Assembly: GCA_009778945.1 (NCBI GenBank)
Contig: WRFF01000123.1
Span: 1-5,203, forward strand
DNA from: Clostridiales bacterium
GTDB lineage: Bacteria; Bacillota; Clostridia; Peptostreptococcales; Anaerovoracaceae
Length of the DNA stretch: 5,203 bases
Reading direction: 5' to 3'
The position numbers and the translations under genes are program-made. Below the pieces are notes generated by a model, which was not told the origin of the DNA, did not search any database, and was given only the letters and a program-made list of their open reading frames with translations. Positions 1 through 5,203 of this stretch are shown piece after piece (within the stretch, counting starts at the first letter, position 1; every line of letters starts with the position of its first letter).

Positions 1-1
1 T

Positions 2-121
2 CCGCAAATTTCAAAAACCGCTGATTTCCAACGTTTCTACAAACAGAGAATTCGCTTCTATGAATTTGTGGTCAAGTCAGGAGTACCTCAAATGCAAAAG
101 CCAATCTCAAATATAGCATAA
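2..121 (+). CDS. possible C-terminal tail of an upstream gene (39 codons, left-truncated)
   Basis: From base 2 a frame stays open through 39 codons to a TAA at 119-121. It could be the end of a gene that begins outside the window. Codon use is balanced and the peptide is basic and aromatic, with FYKQRIRFYEF near residues 12-22, which reads more like protein than random sequence. I do not recognise the family. A run of 39 open codons is not rare by chance, so this is only a candidate. The sequence to the left of the window would settle it. Confidence 0.22.
   Translation, partial: PQISKTADFQRFYKQRIRFYEFVVKSGVPQMQKPISNIA
55..68 (+). repeat. 14-base direct repeat, left copy
   Basis: CTTCTATGAATTTG occurs here and again at 4793-4806, in the same orientation, so the two copies bracket the whole operon. 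The bases immediately outside the match differ on both sides. GAAT also precedes each copy, at three bases here and one base in the right copy. A 14-base match between two short flanks is unlikely by simple chance, but it falls in AT-rich DNA and may still be a coincidence. Confidence 0.45.
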
Positions 122-177
122 TCACCTCTATCGCTGAAATAAAAAATACGATTGTTCTCGTGCTTGTTGGATCAGTG

Positions 178-369
178 ATGATACATATCGTCAGTAAACA
201 TGATTTCAAAAAAGGCGACGTTGAAAGTTTCAGAGCTTTTCTAAGAAATAAATACCCTCAAGTGCCCTCAAGCGCGTATTCGCATGAAATAAGTGAGGAA
301 TATTCGCGAACAACAATTCTATTTCGTATTCCAGATAAATTCTGTTTCATTTTTGTAAGAATGGTGTAA
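178..369 (+). CDS. possible small hypothetical protein (63 codons)
   Basis: An open frame ends at TAA 367-369. It can start at ATG 178, giving 63 residues, or at GTG 160, giving 69. The frame is open back to base 64 but has no better start there. The product is hydrophilic and mixed-charge in its first two thirds (for example DFKKGDVESFRAF) and ends in a hydrophobic stretch, FCFIFVRMV. No Shine-Dalgarno sequence is convincing before either start, and I recognise no domain. The stop codon overlaps the weak -10-like element proposed for the adaptor operon. It may be a real small gene, a decayed remnant or chance. Confidence 0.2.
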   Translation: MIHIVSKHDFKKGDVESFRAFLRNKYPQVPSSAYSHEISEEYSRTTILFRIPDKFCFIFVRMV

Positions 370-372
370 AAT
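344..372 (+). promoter_or_regulatory. weak candidate promoter for the transporter operon
   Basis: TAAAAT at 367-372 resembles a sigma-70/SigA -10 box. GTTTCA at 344-349, 17 bases upstream, is a poor -35 that matches TTGACA at three positions. The element lies about 50 bases before the adaptor start in AT-rich DNA, which is a suitable place. The match alone is weak, so this is a positional guess. TCGCGAA at 380-386, just downstream of the -10, echoes the same word at 304-310. Confidence 0.25.
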
Positions 373-405
373 ATAGGTATCGCGAATAAACTGTTGGCGC
401 GGTCG

Positions 406-411
406 TAAGGA
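406..411 (+). promoter_or_regulatory. ribosome binding site of the adaptor gene
   Basis: TAAGGA lies 11 bases before the ATG at 423. The spacing is a little long, but it is the only purine-rich Shine-Dalgarno-like word near this start. The start is also supported by the protein, which opens with a basic segment followed by a transmembrane helix. Confidence 0.5.
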
Positions 412-422
412 TAGAGCAGTCA

Positions 423-2897
423 ATGGCTGAAATAATCAGGAAATTGAGAAAGAAAAAATGGGTGATCCCGGTCATTATCATCGGGATTGCTGCGGTTGCA
501 ATTTATTTCGGGACAACCGCTGTCCGCACAAGCCGTCTCGGGGTTCCGAATTATCAGGTGAAAACAGCCAGCGCCGAACGAGGCACTATAGAGCTGACCG
601 TCGCGGGCACAGGCAGCCTGGAGGCGGCTGATTCCGTAAATGTGCAGATACCGTCCATCCTGTCCGTGGCGGACATGAAGGTGGCGCTCGGCGATCAGGT
701 GAAAGCCGGCGACGTCTTGGCGACGCTGGACGCAGGCGCGCTGCAAAGTTCCATTTCGCAGGTACAGAGCGATATCACCGCTATCGACGACCAGATCAAT
801 ACGGCGAAAAACAGCTCGGCGGAGGCGACCATCAATGCGCCTGTCGCCGGGCGCGTAAAAGCGATCGCCGCCGCGCCGGACGACGATGTGACCAATACCA
901 TGGTGCAAGACGGGTATCTGGTCGAGCTGTCGGTGGACGGCAGAATGAAGGCGAATATCCAGAGCGGGAGCGACCCCGGCGCAGGGAGCGCGGTGATCGT
1001 CACGCTGTCCGACGGTAGCCGGATAAACGGCACAATCCTCTCTTCAGGCCCTTCCTCCTTTGTTGTCACGACGACGGACAACGGGCCGGCGCCGGGCGAG
1101 CAGGTCTCCGTGCAGACCAACGGCGGCGAAGAATTGGGCAGCGGCACGCTTGAAATCAGTACGCCGCTGAATGTCGTCGGAAACGGGGGGACGGTAAAGA
1201 GCGTCAACGTGAGCCTGAACGCCGGCGTGAGCCAGGGGCAGACGCTGGTCACGCTGAAAGACTCGGTATCCGTGCTGCAATATCAGGAACTGGCGCAAAA
1301 GCGCATCGCCTACGCAAATCTCCTGCAATTGCTGCTCAAATACGAGGAAACGAATTCCATCGTCGCCGAAACCGGCGGTTCGGTCACGGCGATTCCGTCC
1401 GGCCAGCAACCTGGTTCCGCAAACAGCCCGCAAGTCGATATCAACAATCTTTTGAACAACCTGCCGCTTTCCCTGGGCAGCGGTATGGGGCCGGCGGCGA
1501 TCGCGCAGTCCTATGGCTCCGCGGACGCGCCCGTGTTTACGTATGCGTCTGCGTCGCATAATAAACCCGGGCAGCGTACAGGTTTCACATTTGTATCCGA
1601 TGCCGGCCCGGTGTCCGATAGGGGGTCCGGCTCAAGCACAGGCTCTGCGCCTGATACCGGGCCGGGATCCGCCGCAAGCGTTCCGCTTGCGTCTCCCCCG
1701 GATCCTGTTACGGAAATAGTAGGCGTGATTGCAGTCCCCGTCACCCAGCCCGTGCTGGGCGGTACGCCGCAGGTAACCATCCCCTCCGGCACAGGCTATA
1801 CGGGTACGGTCACCTGGAGTCCGGTAGCTGCCTTTTTCGGGCCCGGGACCGTATATACGGCGGGCGTTACGCTCAAAGCGGATCCCGGATACCGTTTTGC
1901 GGACACTATAAATGCAACCGTGGCCGGCGCGACGGTCTCTGATTTTTCCGTGAGTCCCGAGGCGGAACAGAACACCGTTACGCTAAAGGCCGCGTTTCCC
2001 GCTACGGCAGCGCTTCCCGCGGGCGTCGATTTGAATCAGTATATCAACAGCGCCGTGCAAAAAAACCTGCAGGACAGCCTGAACCAGAGCGTGAACGACG
2101 CTGTAAACAGCGCTATAAACGGGATCGCGAACAACGACGCGCTGCAAAACAGCTTGAACAACAGCCTTAACGGCGCGATAGACAGCGCGGTCAGCGGGAT
2201 CGGGAATGTCCCGATCACGATCGACGGCTCGTCGCTGTTTCCGAGTACAGGCTCTGCTTCGACAAGTACCGCTATGACGACGCTGTGTACGATCACCCCG
2301 GGCAAATCGTTTACCTTGACAGCCGGTATAAACGAAAGCGACATTTTCTCCGTGAAGGCCGGGCAGAAAGCCAATATCGTGATGGACGCGATGCTGAACA
2401 ACATATTTTCGGGAGAGGTCTCCAAAGTATCGACCGTTGGGACTTCTCAGTCCGGCGTCACCGCCTATCCCGTGACAGTCAAACTGGACGCGGCAAAGAC
2501 GCCTCTGTTGAGCGGGATGAACGCAACCGCCAATATTGTGACGGAGATTAAAGAGAATGTGTTGACCATTCCGATGGACGCGCTGCAGGAACAGGGCGAT
2601 CAGGAATACGTTTATTTATACGATTCGAGCCAGCCGCCGCGGCAGCGAAACGGGCAGCCGGTGGGTACAAGGCAGGCTGTGACGACGGGCATTTCCGACG
2701 GCGTTAATGTGGAAGTCACTTCAGGCCTGAAAAAAGGCGAGGCCATCGTCTATACCGTGGCCGAATCCAACTCGCTTCAGGATGCGTTCATCGCAATGGG
2801 CGGCGCCCGGAACGGGCGGGGAGGCACTCAAAGCGGCGGCGCCGCGGGGACGGCGAACACTTCTTCGCCAAACAGCGCCGGCAACGCTTCCCCATAG
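423..2897 (+). CDS. HlyD/MacA-like efflux adaptor, 824 residues with a large insertion
   Basis: This is an extracytoplasmic adaptor for the ABC transporter encoded just downstream, comparable in role to MacA or Bacillus YknX. A basic start (RKLRKKK) and one transmembrane helix at about 13-30 anchor it, and there is no lipobox. Residues 70-104 form a lipoyl half with the typical VALGDQVKAGDVLATLD. A short hairpin at about 105-132 follows, then the return half APVAGRVKAI at 140-148. A second lipoyl-like half at about 245-281 (GVSQGQTLVTLKD), a hairpin at about 282-312 and a return strand VAETGGSVTAI at 314-324 suggest a second module. Residues 328-620 look inserted: Gly/Ser/Pro linker, Ig-like module and Asn/Ser-rich repeat. 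The adaptor fold resumes with a beta-barrel region at about 621-708 and a membrane-proximal domain at about 709-780, then a Gly/Asn/Ser tail. Usual adaptors are about 350-450 residues. The hairpins are short and no TolC-type gene is present, which fits a monoderm host. Family assignment is firm; substrate is unknown. Confidence 0.9.
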   Translation: MAEIIRKLRKKKWVIPVIIIGIAAVAIYFGTTAVRTSRLGVPNYQVKTASAERGTIELTVAGTGSLEAADSVNVQIPSILSVADMKVALGDQVKAGDVLATLDAGALQSSISQVQSDITAIDDQINTAKNSSAEATINAPVAGRVKAIAAAPDDDVTNTMVQDGYLVELSVDGRMKANIQSGSDPGAGSAVIVTLSDGSRINGTILSSGPSSFVVTTTDNGPAPGEQVSVQTNGGEELGSGTLEISTPLNVVGNGGTVKSVNVSLNAGVSQGQTLVTLKDSVSVLQYQELAQKRIAYANLLQLLLKYEETNSIVAETGGSVTAIPSGQQPGSANSPQVDINNLLNNLPLSLGSGMGPAAIAQSYGSADAPVFTYASASHNKPGQRTGFTFVSDAGPVSDRGSGSSTGSAPDTGPGSAASVPLASPPDPVTEIVGVIAVPVTQPVLGGTPQVTIPSGTGYTGTVTWSPVAAFFGPGTVYTAGVTLKADPGYRFADTINATVAGATVSDFSVSPEAEQNTVTLKAAFPATAALPAGVDLNQYINSAVQKNLQDSLNQSVNDAVNSAINGIANNDALQNSLNNSLNGAIDSAVSGIGNVPITIDGSSLFPSTGSASTSTAMTTLCTITPGKSFTLTAGINESDIFSVKAGQKANIVMDAMLNNIFSGEVSKVSTVGTSQSGVTAYPVTVKLDAAKTPLLSGMNATANIVTEIKENVLTIPMDALQEQGDQEYVYLYDSSQPPRQRNGQPVGTRQAVTTGISDGVNVEVTSGLKKGEAIVYTVAESNSLQDAFIAMGGARNGRGGTQSGGAAGTANTSSPNSAGNASP
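1596..1703 (+). other. Gly/Ser/Pro-rich linker within the adaptor
   Basis: Residues 392-427 of the adaptor are mostly Ser, Gly, Pro, Ala and Asp (for example GSGSSTGSAP and LASPPDP). They have no hydrophobic periodicity, as expected of a flexible linker. The segment leads directly into the Ig-like module. The reading frame is intact and base composition does not differ obviously from the rest of the gene. Confidence 0.6.
1704..2000 (+). other. Ig-like surface-protein module inside the adaptor
   Basis: Residues 428-526 read as a compact beta-rich domain. It has a P-V-x-G-x-x-P strand near 440-449, then TGTVTWSP at 460-467, GTVYTAGVTL at 475-484 and DPGYRFADT at 487-495, and ends with a strand of TVTLKAAFPAT type. 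From memory, this order (TVTW-P, F-x-x-GT-Y-A-x-x-TL, GY-F) occurs in tandem Ig-like repeats of Clostridia and Treponema cell-surface proteins with S-layer or adhesin architecture. I cannot name the domain accession. I do not know it as a regular part of transporter adaptors. It may act as a spacer or as a contact with cell-wall material. Confidence 0.6.
2067..2207 (+). repeat. coding repeat: two 22-residue Asn/Ser-rich amphipathic units
   Basis: Adaptor residues 549-570 and 574-595, encoded by 2067-2132 and 2142-2207, are two copies of one motif offset by 25 residues (75 bases), with 13 of 22 residues identical. The shared pattern is LQ-S-LN-S-N-A with S-A and G-I-N to the right. Small residues and Asn alternate with Leu, Ile and Val, so the unit should form an amphipathic helix. 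Earlier echoes of N-S-A-V at 542-545 and N-S-A-I at 562-565 hint at an older, more degenerate repeat. The copies differ at many third positions, so the duplication is not recent. Confidence 0.65.
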
Positions 2898-2924
2898 GCC
2901 TGCCGTTCTTGCTGGTACCGGCCG

Positions 2925-3593
2925 ATGATTGAAATGAACGACATTTCAAAAGTATATGTCTTGGGCGCGGAAAACATATACGCATTGAATAAGGCGTCGC
3001 TGAAAGTGGCCGACGGAGAGTTTATTGCGGTCGTAGGCCCATCAGGCAGCGGAAAGTCCACCTTGATGAACATCATGGGGTGCCTCGATATCGCCGACAG
3101 CGGCGAATACATTCTGGACGGCATGGCGATCGAAGATTATTCCGAGGATGAACTGGCGAAAATCCGCAACCACAAGATCGGATTTGTGTTTCAGAGTTTC
3201 AATCTGCTTGGCAAAATAACCGCAGTGGAAAATGTTGAATTGCCGCTGATTTATCAAGGCGTGCACAGCAATGAGGCGCGTGCGAGAGCCCAGGACGCGC
3301 TTGTCTCTATCGGTTTGGCGGACCGGATGAACCACAGGCCCACCGAACTTTCCGGAGGCCAGCAGCAGCGGGTGGCCCTCGCCCGCGCTCTGGTGACAAA
3401 TCCGTCCATCCTGCTGGCGGATGAGCCGACCGGCAATCTCGACCACAAAACAGGCGAGGAAATCCTGCGTCTTCTGATCGATTTGAACAGTGCGGGCAAT
3501 ACCGTCGTATTGATCACGCACGATACGGGGATCGCGCAGGCCGCGCCGCGCCGCGTTCATATTCTGGACGGTGAGGTGTCGGAAGAGGCCTGA
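2925..3593 (+). CDS. MacB/LolD-type ABC transporter ATP-binding protein
   Basis: This cytoplasmic ATPase, 222 residues, drives the permease encoded next. All ABC motifs are present: Walker A GPSGSGKST at 38-46, Q-loop Gln90 in GFVFQSFNLL, signature LSGGQQQR at 142-149, Walker B ILLADEP at 162-168 with catalytic Glu167, D-loop GNLD at 170-173 and switch His199 in LITHD. The order, the DEPTGNLD string and the length match the MacB/LolD/YknY/FtsE group of stand-alone ATPases. The ATG at 2925 is preferred because the MIEM opening is typical; a second in-frame ATG lies at 2934. No clear Shine-Dalgarno word precedes either start. The gene follows the adaptor by 27 bases, so translation may depend on the upstream gene. 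The stop is one base from the start of the permease gene. Substrate cannot be inferred. Confidence 0.95.
   Translation: MIEMNDISKVYVLGAENIYALNKASLKVADGEFIAVVGPSGSGKSTLMNIMGCLDIADSGEYILDGMAIEDYSEDELAKIRNHKIGFVFQSFNLLGKITAVENVELPLIYQGVHSNEARARAQDALVSIGLADRMNHRPTELSGGQQQRVALARALVTNPSILLADEPTGNLDHKTGEEILRLLIDLNSAGNTVVLITHDTGIAQAAPRRVHILDGEVSEEA
3581..3588 (+). promoter_or_regulatory. ribosome binding site deciding the permease start
   Basis: GGAAGAGG, inside the last codons of the ATPase gene, lies six bases before ATG 3595. The GTG at 3571 in the same frame lacks a comparable site and would add eight residues (MRCRKRPE) that are not typical of the family. This favours the ATG. Confidence 0.65.
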
Positions 3594-3594
3594 G

Positions 3595-4761
3595 ATGCTG
3601 AAACAGTCTGTAAAAATGGCCGTATCGTCCATTATCACGAATAAAACACGGTCGCTCCTCACGATGCTGGGCATCGTCATCGGGATCGTGGCGGTCGTCG
3701 TTTTGATCTCCATGGTAAGCAGCGCGACCAATTCCATTATGGGCGATCTGTATTCGCTGGGCGCGGACAAACTGAACGTCACCATACTCAGCCAGCAGGG
3801 CCCTCCGCTTACGGTGCAGGAAGTGTCCGGCTATGCGTCCAAATACAGCAGCGTTGCCTATGCCTCCCCGATGGCCAGGCAGAGCGCTTCCGCCAAAACC
3901 CTCACCAAAACGGCTGACGCCTCTGTCTGGGGCGTCACGCCTTCCTATCAACAGATCGAAGACCTTTCCGTCCAGTCGGGCCGGTTCCTGAAATCCCCGG
4001 ATGTAGACAATAATTCGGCGGTGGCGGTGATCGGGTCCGGGCTTGCGGACAGCCTGTTCGCTACGACTGACGCGGTCGGCAAAACGTTTTTCATCGGCGG
4101 CCGCAGCTTCCGCGTTATCGGCGTGCTCGACGATATTCCGCAGACGCTTTTGGGCCCCAGCAACGATATGGCCGTCATTCCGTATACGCTGGCCGAGCGG
4201 ATTTTCAGCCTCAACGGCGTGACAGCCTTTATCGTGAAAGCTTCGAGTGCGGATGTCGTAACGGCGGCGCAGGAGGAAATCAACCAGGAGCTGCTCAATC
4301 ATTACAGAAATAAAAACGCGTTTTCCATCCTGAACCAAAGCGCGCTGTTAAGTTCGCTGGATTCCATTACCAGTACGCTGTCGTATATGCTGGGCGGGAT
4401 CGCGGCGATATCCCTTCTGGTCGGCGGCATCGGCATCATGAATATCATGCTGGTTTCCGTCACCGAGCGTACGCGGGAAATCGGCATCCGCAAGGCAATC
4501 GGCGCCACCCGCAGGCAGATCCTCTCGCAGTTTCTGGTCGAATCGCTCGTCATCAGCACCCTGGGAGGCTTGTTCGGCTTGCTGCTTTCCTGGGGGATCC
4601 TCAGTCTGCTCTCCTATATGATGAATTCAAGCTATGCCATGTCGCCGGGCGCCGCTGTGCTGGCTGTCGTATTCTCTATGGGCATAGGCCTTGTCTTCGG
4701 CATCAACCCGGCCAACAAAGCAGCGAAAATGCCGCCTATCGTCGCCCTGCGGACGGAATGA
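3595..4761 (+). CDS. MacB/YknZ-like ABC transporter permease (FtsX family)
   Basis: This 388-residue inner-membrane protein is the transmembrane half of the exporter. A short N-terminal amphipathic segment precedes helix 1 at about 21-43, with the family hallmark NKTRSLLTMLGIVIG. A large extracytoplasmic domain of MacB_PCD type spans about 44-260, and here the adaptor would dock. Helices 2, 3 and 4 lie at about 262-290, 314-342 and 351-372. Between helices 2 and 3 is the conserved cytoplasmic coupling segment VTERTREIGIRKAIGATRRQI at 289-309. The C-terminus NPANKAAKMPPIVALR is the usual FtsX ending. Length is normal for a permease without a fused ATPase. The frame also opens at GTG 3571, but the ribosome binding site favours ATG 3595, one base after the ATPase stop. 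Such proteins move substrates from the outer leaflet or outside face by mechanotransmission rather than through a central channel; this is family knowledge. Confidence 0.93.
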   Translation: MLKQSVKMAVSSIITNKTRSLLTMLGIVIGIVAVVVLISMVSSATNSIMGDLYSLGADKLNVTILSQQGPPLTVQEVSGYASKYSSVAYASPMARQSASAKTLTKTADASVWGVTPSYQQIEDLSVQSGRFLKSPDVDNNSAVAVIGSGLADSLFATTDAVGKTFFIGGRSFRVIGVLDDIPQTLLGPSNDMAVIPYTLAERIFSLNGVTAFIVKASSADVVTAAQEEINQELLNHYRNKNAFSILNQSALLSSLDSITSTLSYMLGGIAAISLLVGGIGIMNIMLVSVTERTREIGIRKAIGATRRQILSQFLVESLVISTLGGLFGLLLSWGILSLLSYMMNSSYAMSPGAAVLAVVFSMGIGLVFGINPANKAAKMPPIVALRTE

Positions 4762-4792
4762 GGGAAACCCGGTCGGCTCTCTTTTGTGAATC

Positions 4793-4806
4793 CTTCTATG
4801 AATTTG
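4793..4806 (+). repeat. 14-base direct repeat, right copy
   Basis: This is an exact match to bases 55-68 (CTTCTATGAATTTG), located 31 bases after the permease stop codon. No transposase, integrase or terminal inverted repeat accompanies it in the window. Confidence 0.45.
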
Positions 4807-4941
4807 GCCAATTTTCACATACCCATAACCTGCGCTGGAACGGTATATATTATAGATTACAGTATTGCTACCTATTTTGCTTTTGAAATGACATTCAGCC
4901 CACTCGCTGAAAAACGCGATATTTTAAATTCAAAATCCGGG

Positions 4942-4970
4942 TGGATTAAAATGAAGTATTCGGGTATAAT
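4942..4970 (+). promoter_or_regulatory. candidate promoter of the AAA_14 ATPase gene
   Basis: A perfect TATAAT -10 box lies at 4965-4970, with TGGATT at 4942-4947 as a weak -35 (three of six matches) and a 17-base spacer. The surrounding DNA is very AT-rich. A transcript would start near 4977, giving a leader of about 50 bases before ATG 5026. An imperfect inverted repeat, GTATAA at 4964-4969 and TTATAC at 4985-4990, overlaps the -10 and start region and could be an operator. Confidence 0.5.
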
Positions 4971-5025
4971 AAAACAAATAGATTTTATACAGGCACAACA
5001 ACCGCTTTAATGTGAAAGGCTGAAA

Positions 5026-5203
5026 ATGACTTTAACGAAAAAAGGCTATCTTCCGCGGATAGCAGACGCAAAGATAGAGCAACTCATGGCCTCATTTGGG
5101 GCAATCTGTGTTGAAGGGCCAAAATGGTGTGGCAAGACTTGGACAACCCTGAACCACGCCGAAAGCGTCTATTATGTCGCGGATCCCGCGCTGAACTACC
5201 AAA
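5026..5203 (+). CDS. AAA_14/DUF4143-type ATP-binding protein, N-terminal part
   Basis: The gene starts at ATG 5026 with AAAGG at 5015-5019, six bases upstream, and is cut by the window end after 59 codons. The opening GYLPRIAD followed by a helix and the P-loop GPKWCGKT at residues 31-38, then YYVADPA, matches from memory the N-terminus of the AAA_14 plus DUF4143 ATPases (usually about 400 residues). Their biological role is poorly known, and copies are scattered in anaerobic bacteria and archaea. G+C at 5041-5100 is about 50%, below the operon. The 264-base gap and own promoter indicate a separate transcription unit, so no functional link with the transporter is implied. The DUF4143 half lies outside the window and is assumed. 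Confidence 0.8.
   Translation, partial: MTLTKKGYLPRIADAKIEQLMASFGAICVEGPKWCGKTWTTLNHAESVYYVADPALNYQ

Larger units (their letters stand above)
1..422. other. AT-rich upstream region without a confident gene
   Basis: This stretch is clearly poorer in G+C than the operon that follows (a hand count of bases 121-180 gives 23 of 60, against 40 of 60 in bases 841-900). It contains two weak open frames, listed separately, one copy of a 14-base repeat also found downstream of the operon, repeated TCGCGAA-type words, a weak -10-like element and the ribosome binding site of the adaptor gene. I see no tRNA, no strong intrinsic terminator and no recognisable riboswitch in it. Confidence 0.6.
4762..5025. 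other. AT-rich spacer between operon and next gene
   Basis: G+C falls sharply after the permease stop (24 of 60 at 4861-4920, 15 of 60 at 4921-4980). An open frame runs from GTG 4786 (or ATG 4798) to TAA 5008-5010. It has no ribosome binding site and a composition no different from its surroundings, so I do not call it a gene. The spacer holds the second copy of the 14-base direct repeat, a strong -10 box at 4965 and the ribosome binding site of the next gene. No hairpin followed by a T-run strong enough to be a terminator was seen after the operon. Confidence 0.5.

Noticed and set aside
423..2897. Adaptor length as an artefact of two fused genes or a frameshift
   Set aside because: The frame is continuous without internal stops, lipoyl, barrel and membrane-proximal domains are in the normal order on both sides of the insert, and no second transmembrane start appears, so a single protein is the simplest reading.
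3042..3785. Minus-strand open frame of 247 codons opposite the ATPase gene
   Set aside because: It lies opposite conserved Walker and signature motifs on the plus strand and has no start context or domain of its own.
3514..4338. Long open frame (274 codons) on the minus strand inside the ATPase/permease genes
   Set aside because: It is antisense to two confident ABC transporter genes, is rich in Arg and His as expected of shadow frames in GC-rich DNA, and shows no domain.
4762..4785. Possible terminator directly after the permease stop (GGGAAACCC followed by CTCTCTTTT)
   Set aside because: The hairpin has only a three-base stem and is separated from the short T-run by about ten bases, too weak to call an intrinsic terminator.
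130..4919. Similar words TCGCTGAAA near 131 and 4904 that might extend the flanking direct repeat
   Set aside because: The match is only nine bases, and its distance from the 14-base repeat differs by about 35 bases between the two sides, so it does not support a longer duplicated segment.
4904..4926. TCGC/GCGA hairpin followed by TATTTTAAATT
   Set aside because: A four-base stem with an eight-base loop and no continuous T-run is not enough for a terminator.
4786..5010. Open frame of 74 codons between the operon and the ATPase gene
   Set aside because: It has no ribosome binding site at GTG 4786 or ATG 4798, no recognisable domain, and it contains the strong TATAAT box of the next gene. AT-rich intergenic DNA explains it better.

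Overview
The window holds one complete three-gene transport operon on the plus strand, flanked by AT-rich DNA, plus the first 59 codons of an unrelated gene at the right edge. The best guess for the source is a moderately GC-rich Gram-positive anaerobe of the Clostridia type. The reasons are: MacB is split into separate ATPase and permease genes, as in Bacillus YknYZ; the adaptor is anchored by a transmembrane helix, has only short helical hairpins and has no TolC partner nearby; the adaptor resembles, from memory, clostridial HlyD/MacA-like adaptors; and the right-edge gene is an AAA_14/DUF4143-type ATPase. This assignment is inferred, not proven.

Layout. Bases 1-422 are AT-rich (one hand-counted 60-base line is about 38% G+C). 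They carry only weak candidate ORFs, a weak promoter-like element and the ribosome binding site of the first operon gene. Bases 423-2897 encode an 824-residue membrane-fusion (periplasmic adaptor-type) protein. Bases 2925-3593 encode the ABC ATPase. Bases 3595-4761 encode the four-helix MacB/FtsX-type permease. Bases 4762-5025 are AT-rich again (25-40% G+C in hand-counted lines) and contain a good -10 box. From 5026 an ATP-binding protein with a clear Walker A motif runs off the window.

How the genes work together. The permease and ATPase would form a type VII (MacB-like) mechanotransmission ABC transporter. The adaptor would sit on its outer face, as YknX does with YknYZ in Bacillus subtilis or MacA with MacB in Gram-negatives. 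Tight spacing (27 bases, then 1 base) indicates one transcript. The substrate cannot be read from the sequence; peptides, antibiotics or other toxic compounds are usual for the family.

The most unusual element is the adaptor. It is roughly twice the usual length. It appears to contain two biotinyl-lipoyl/hairpin modules, and the second is split by an insertion of about 290 residues. The insertion holds a Gly/Ser/Pro linker, an Ig-like module of the kind found in bacterial surface proteins, and an Asn/Ser-rich amphipathic repeat. A 14-base exact direct repeat lies on either side of the operon. No RNA gene, CRISPR array, insertion sequence or convincing terminator was found.
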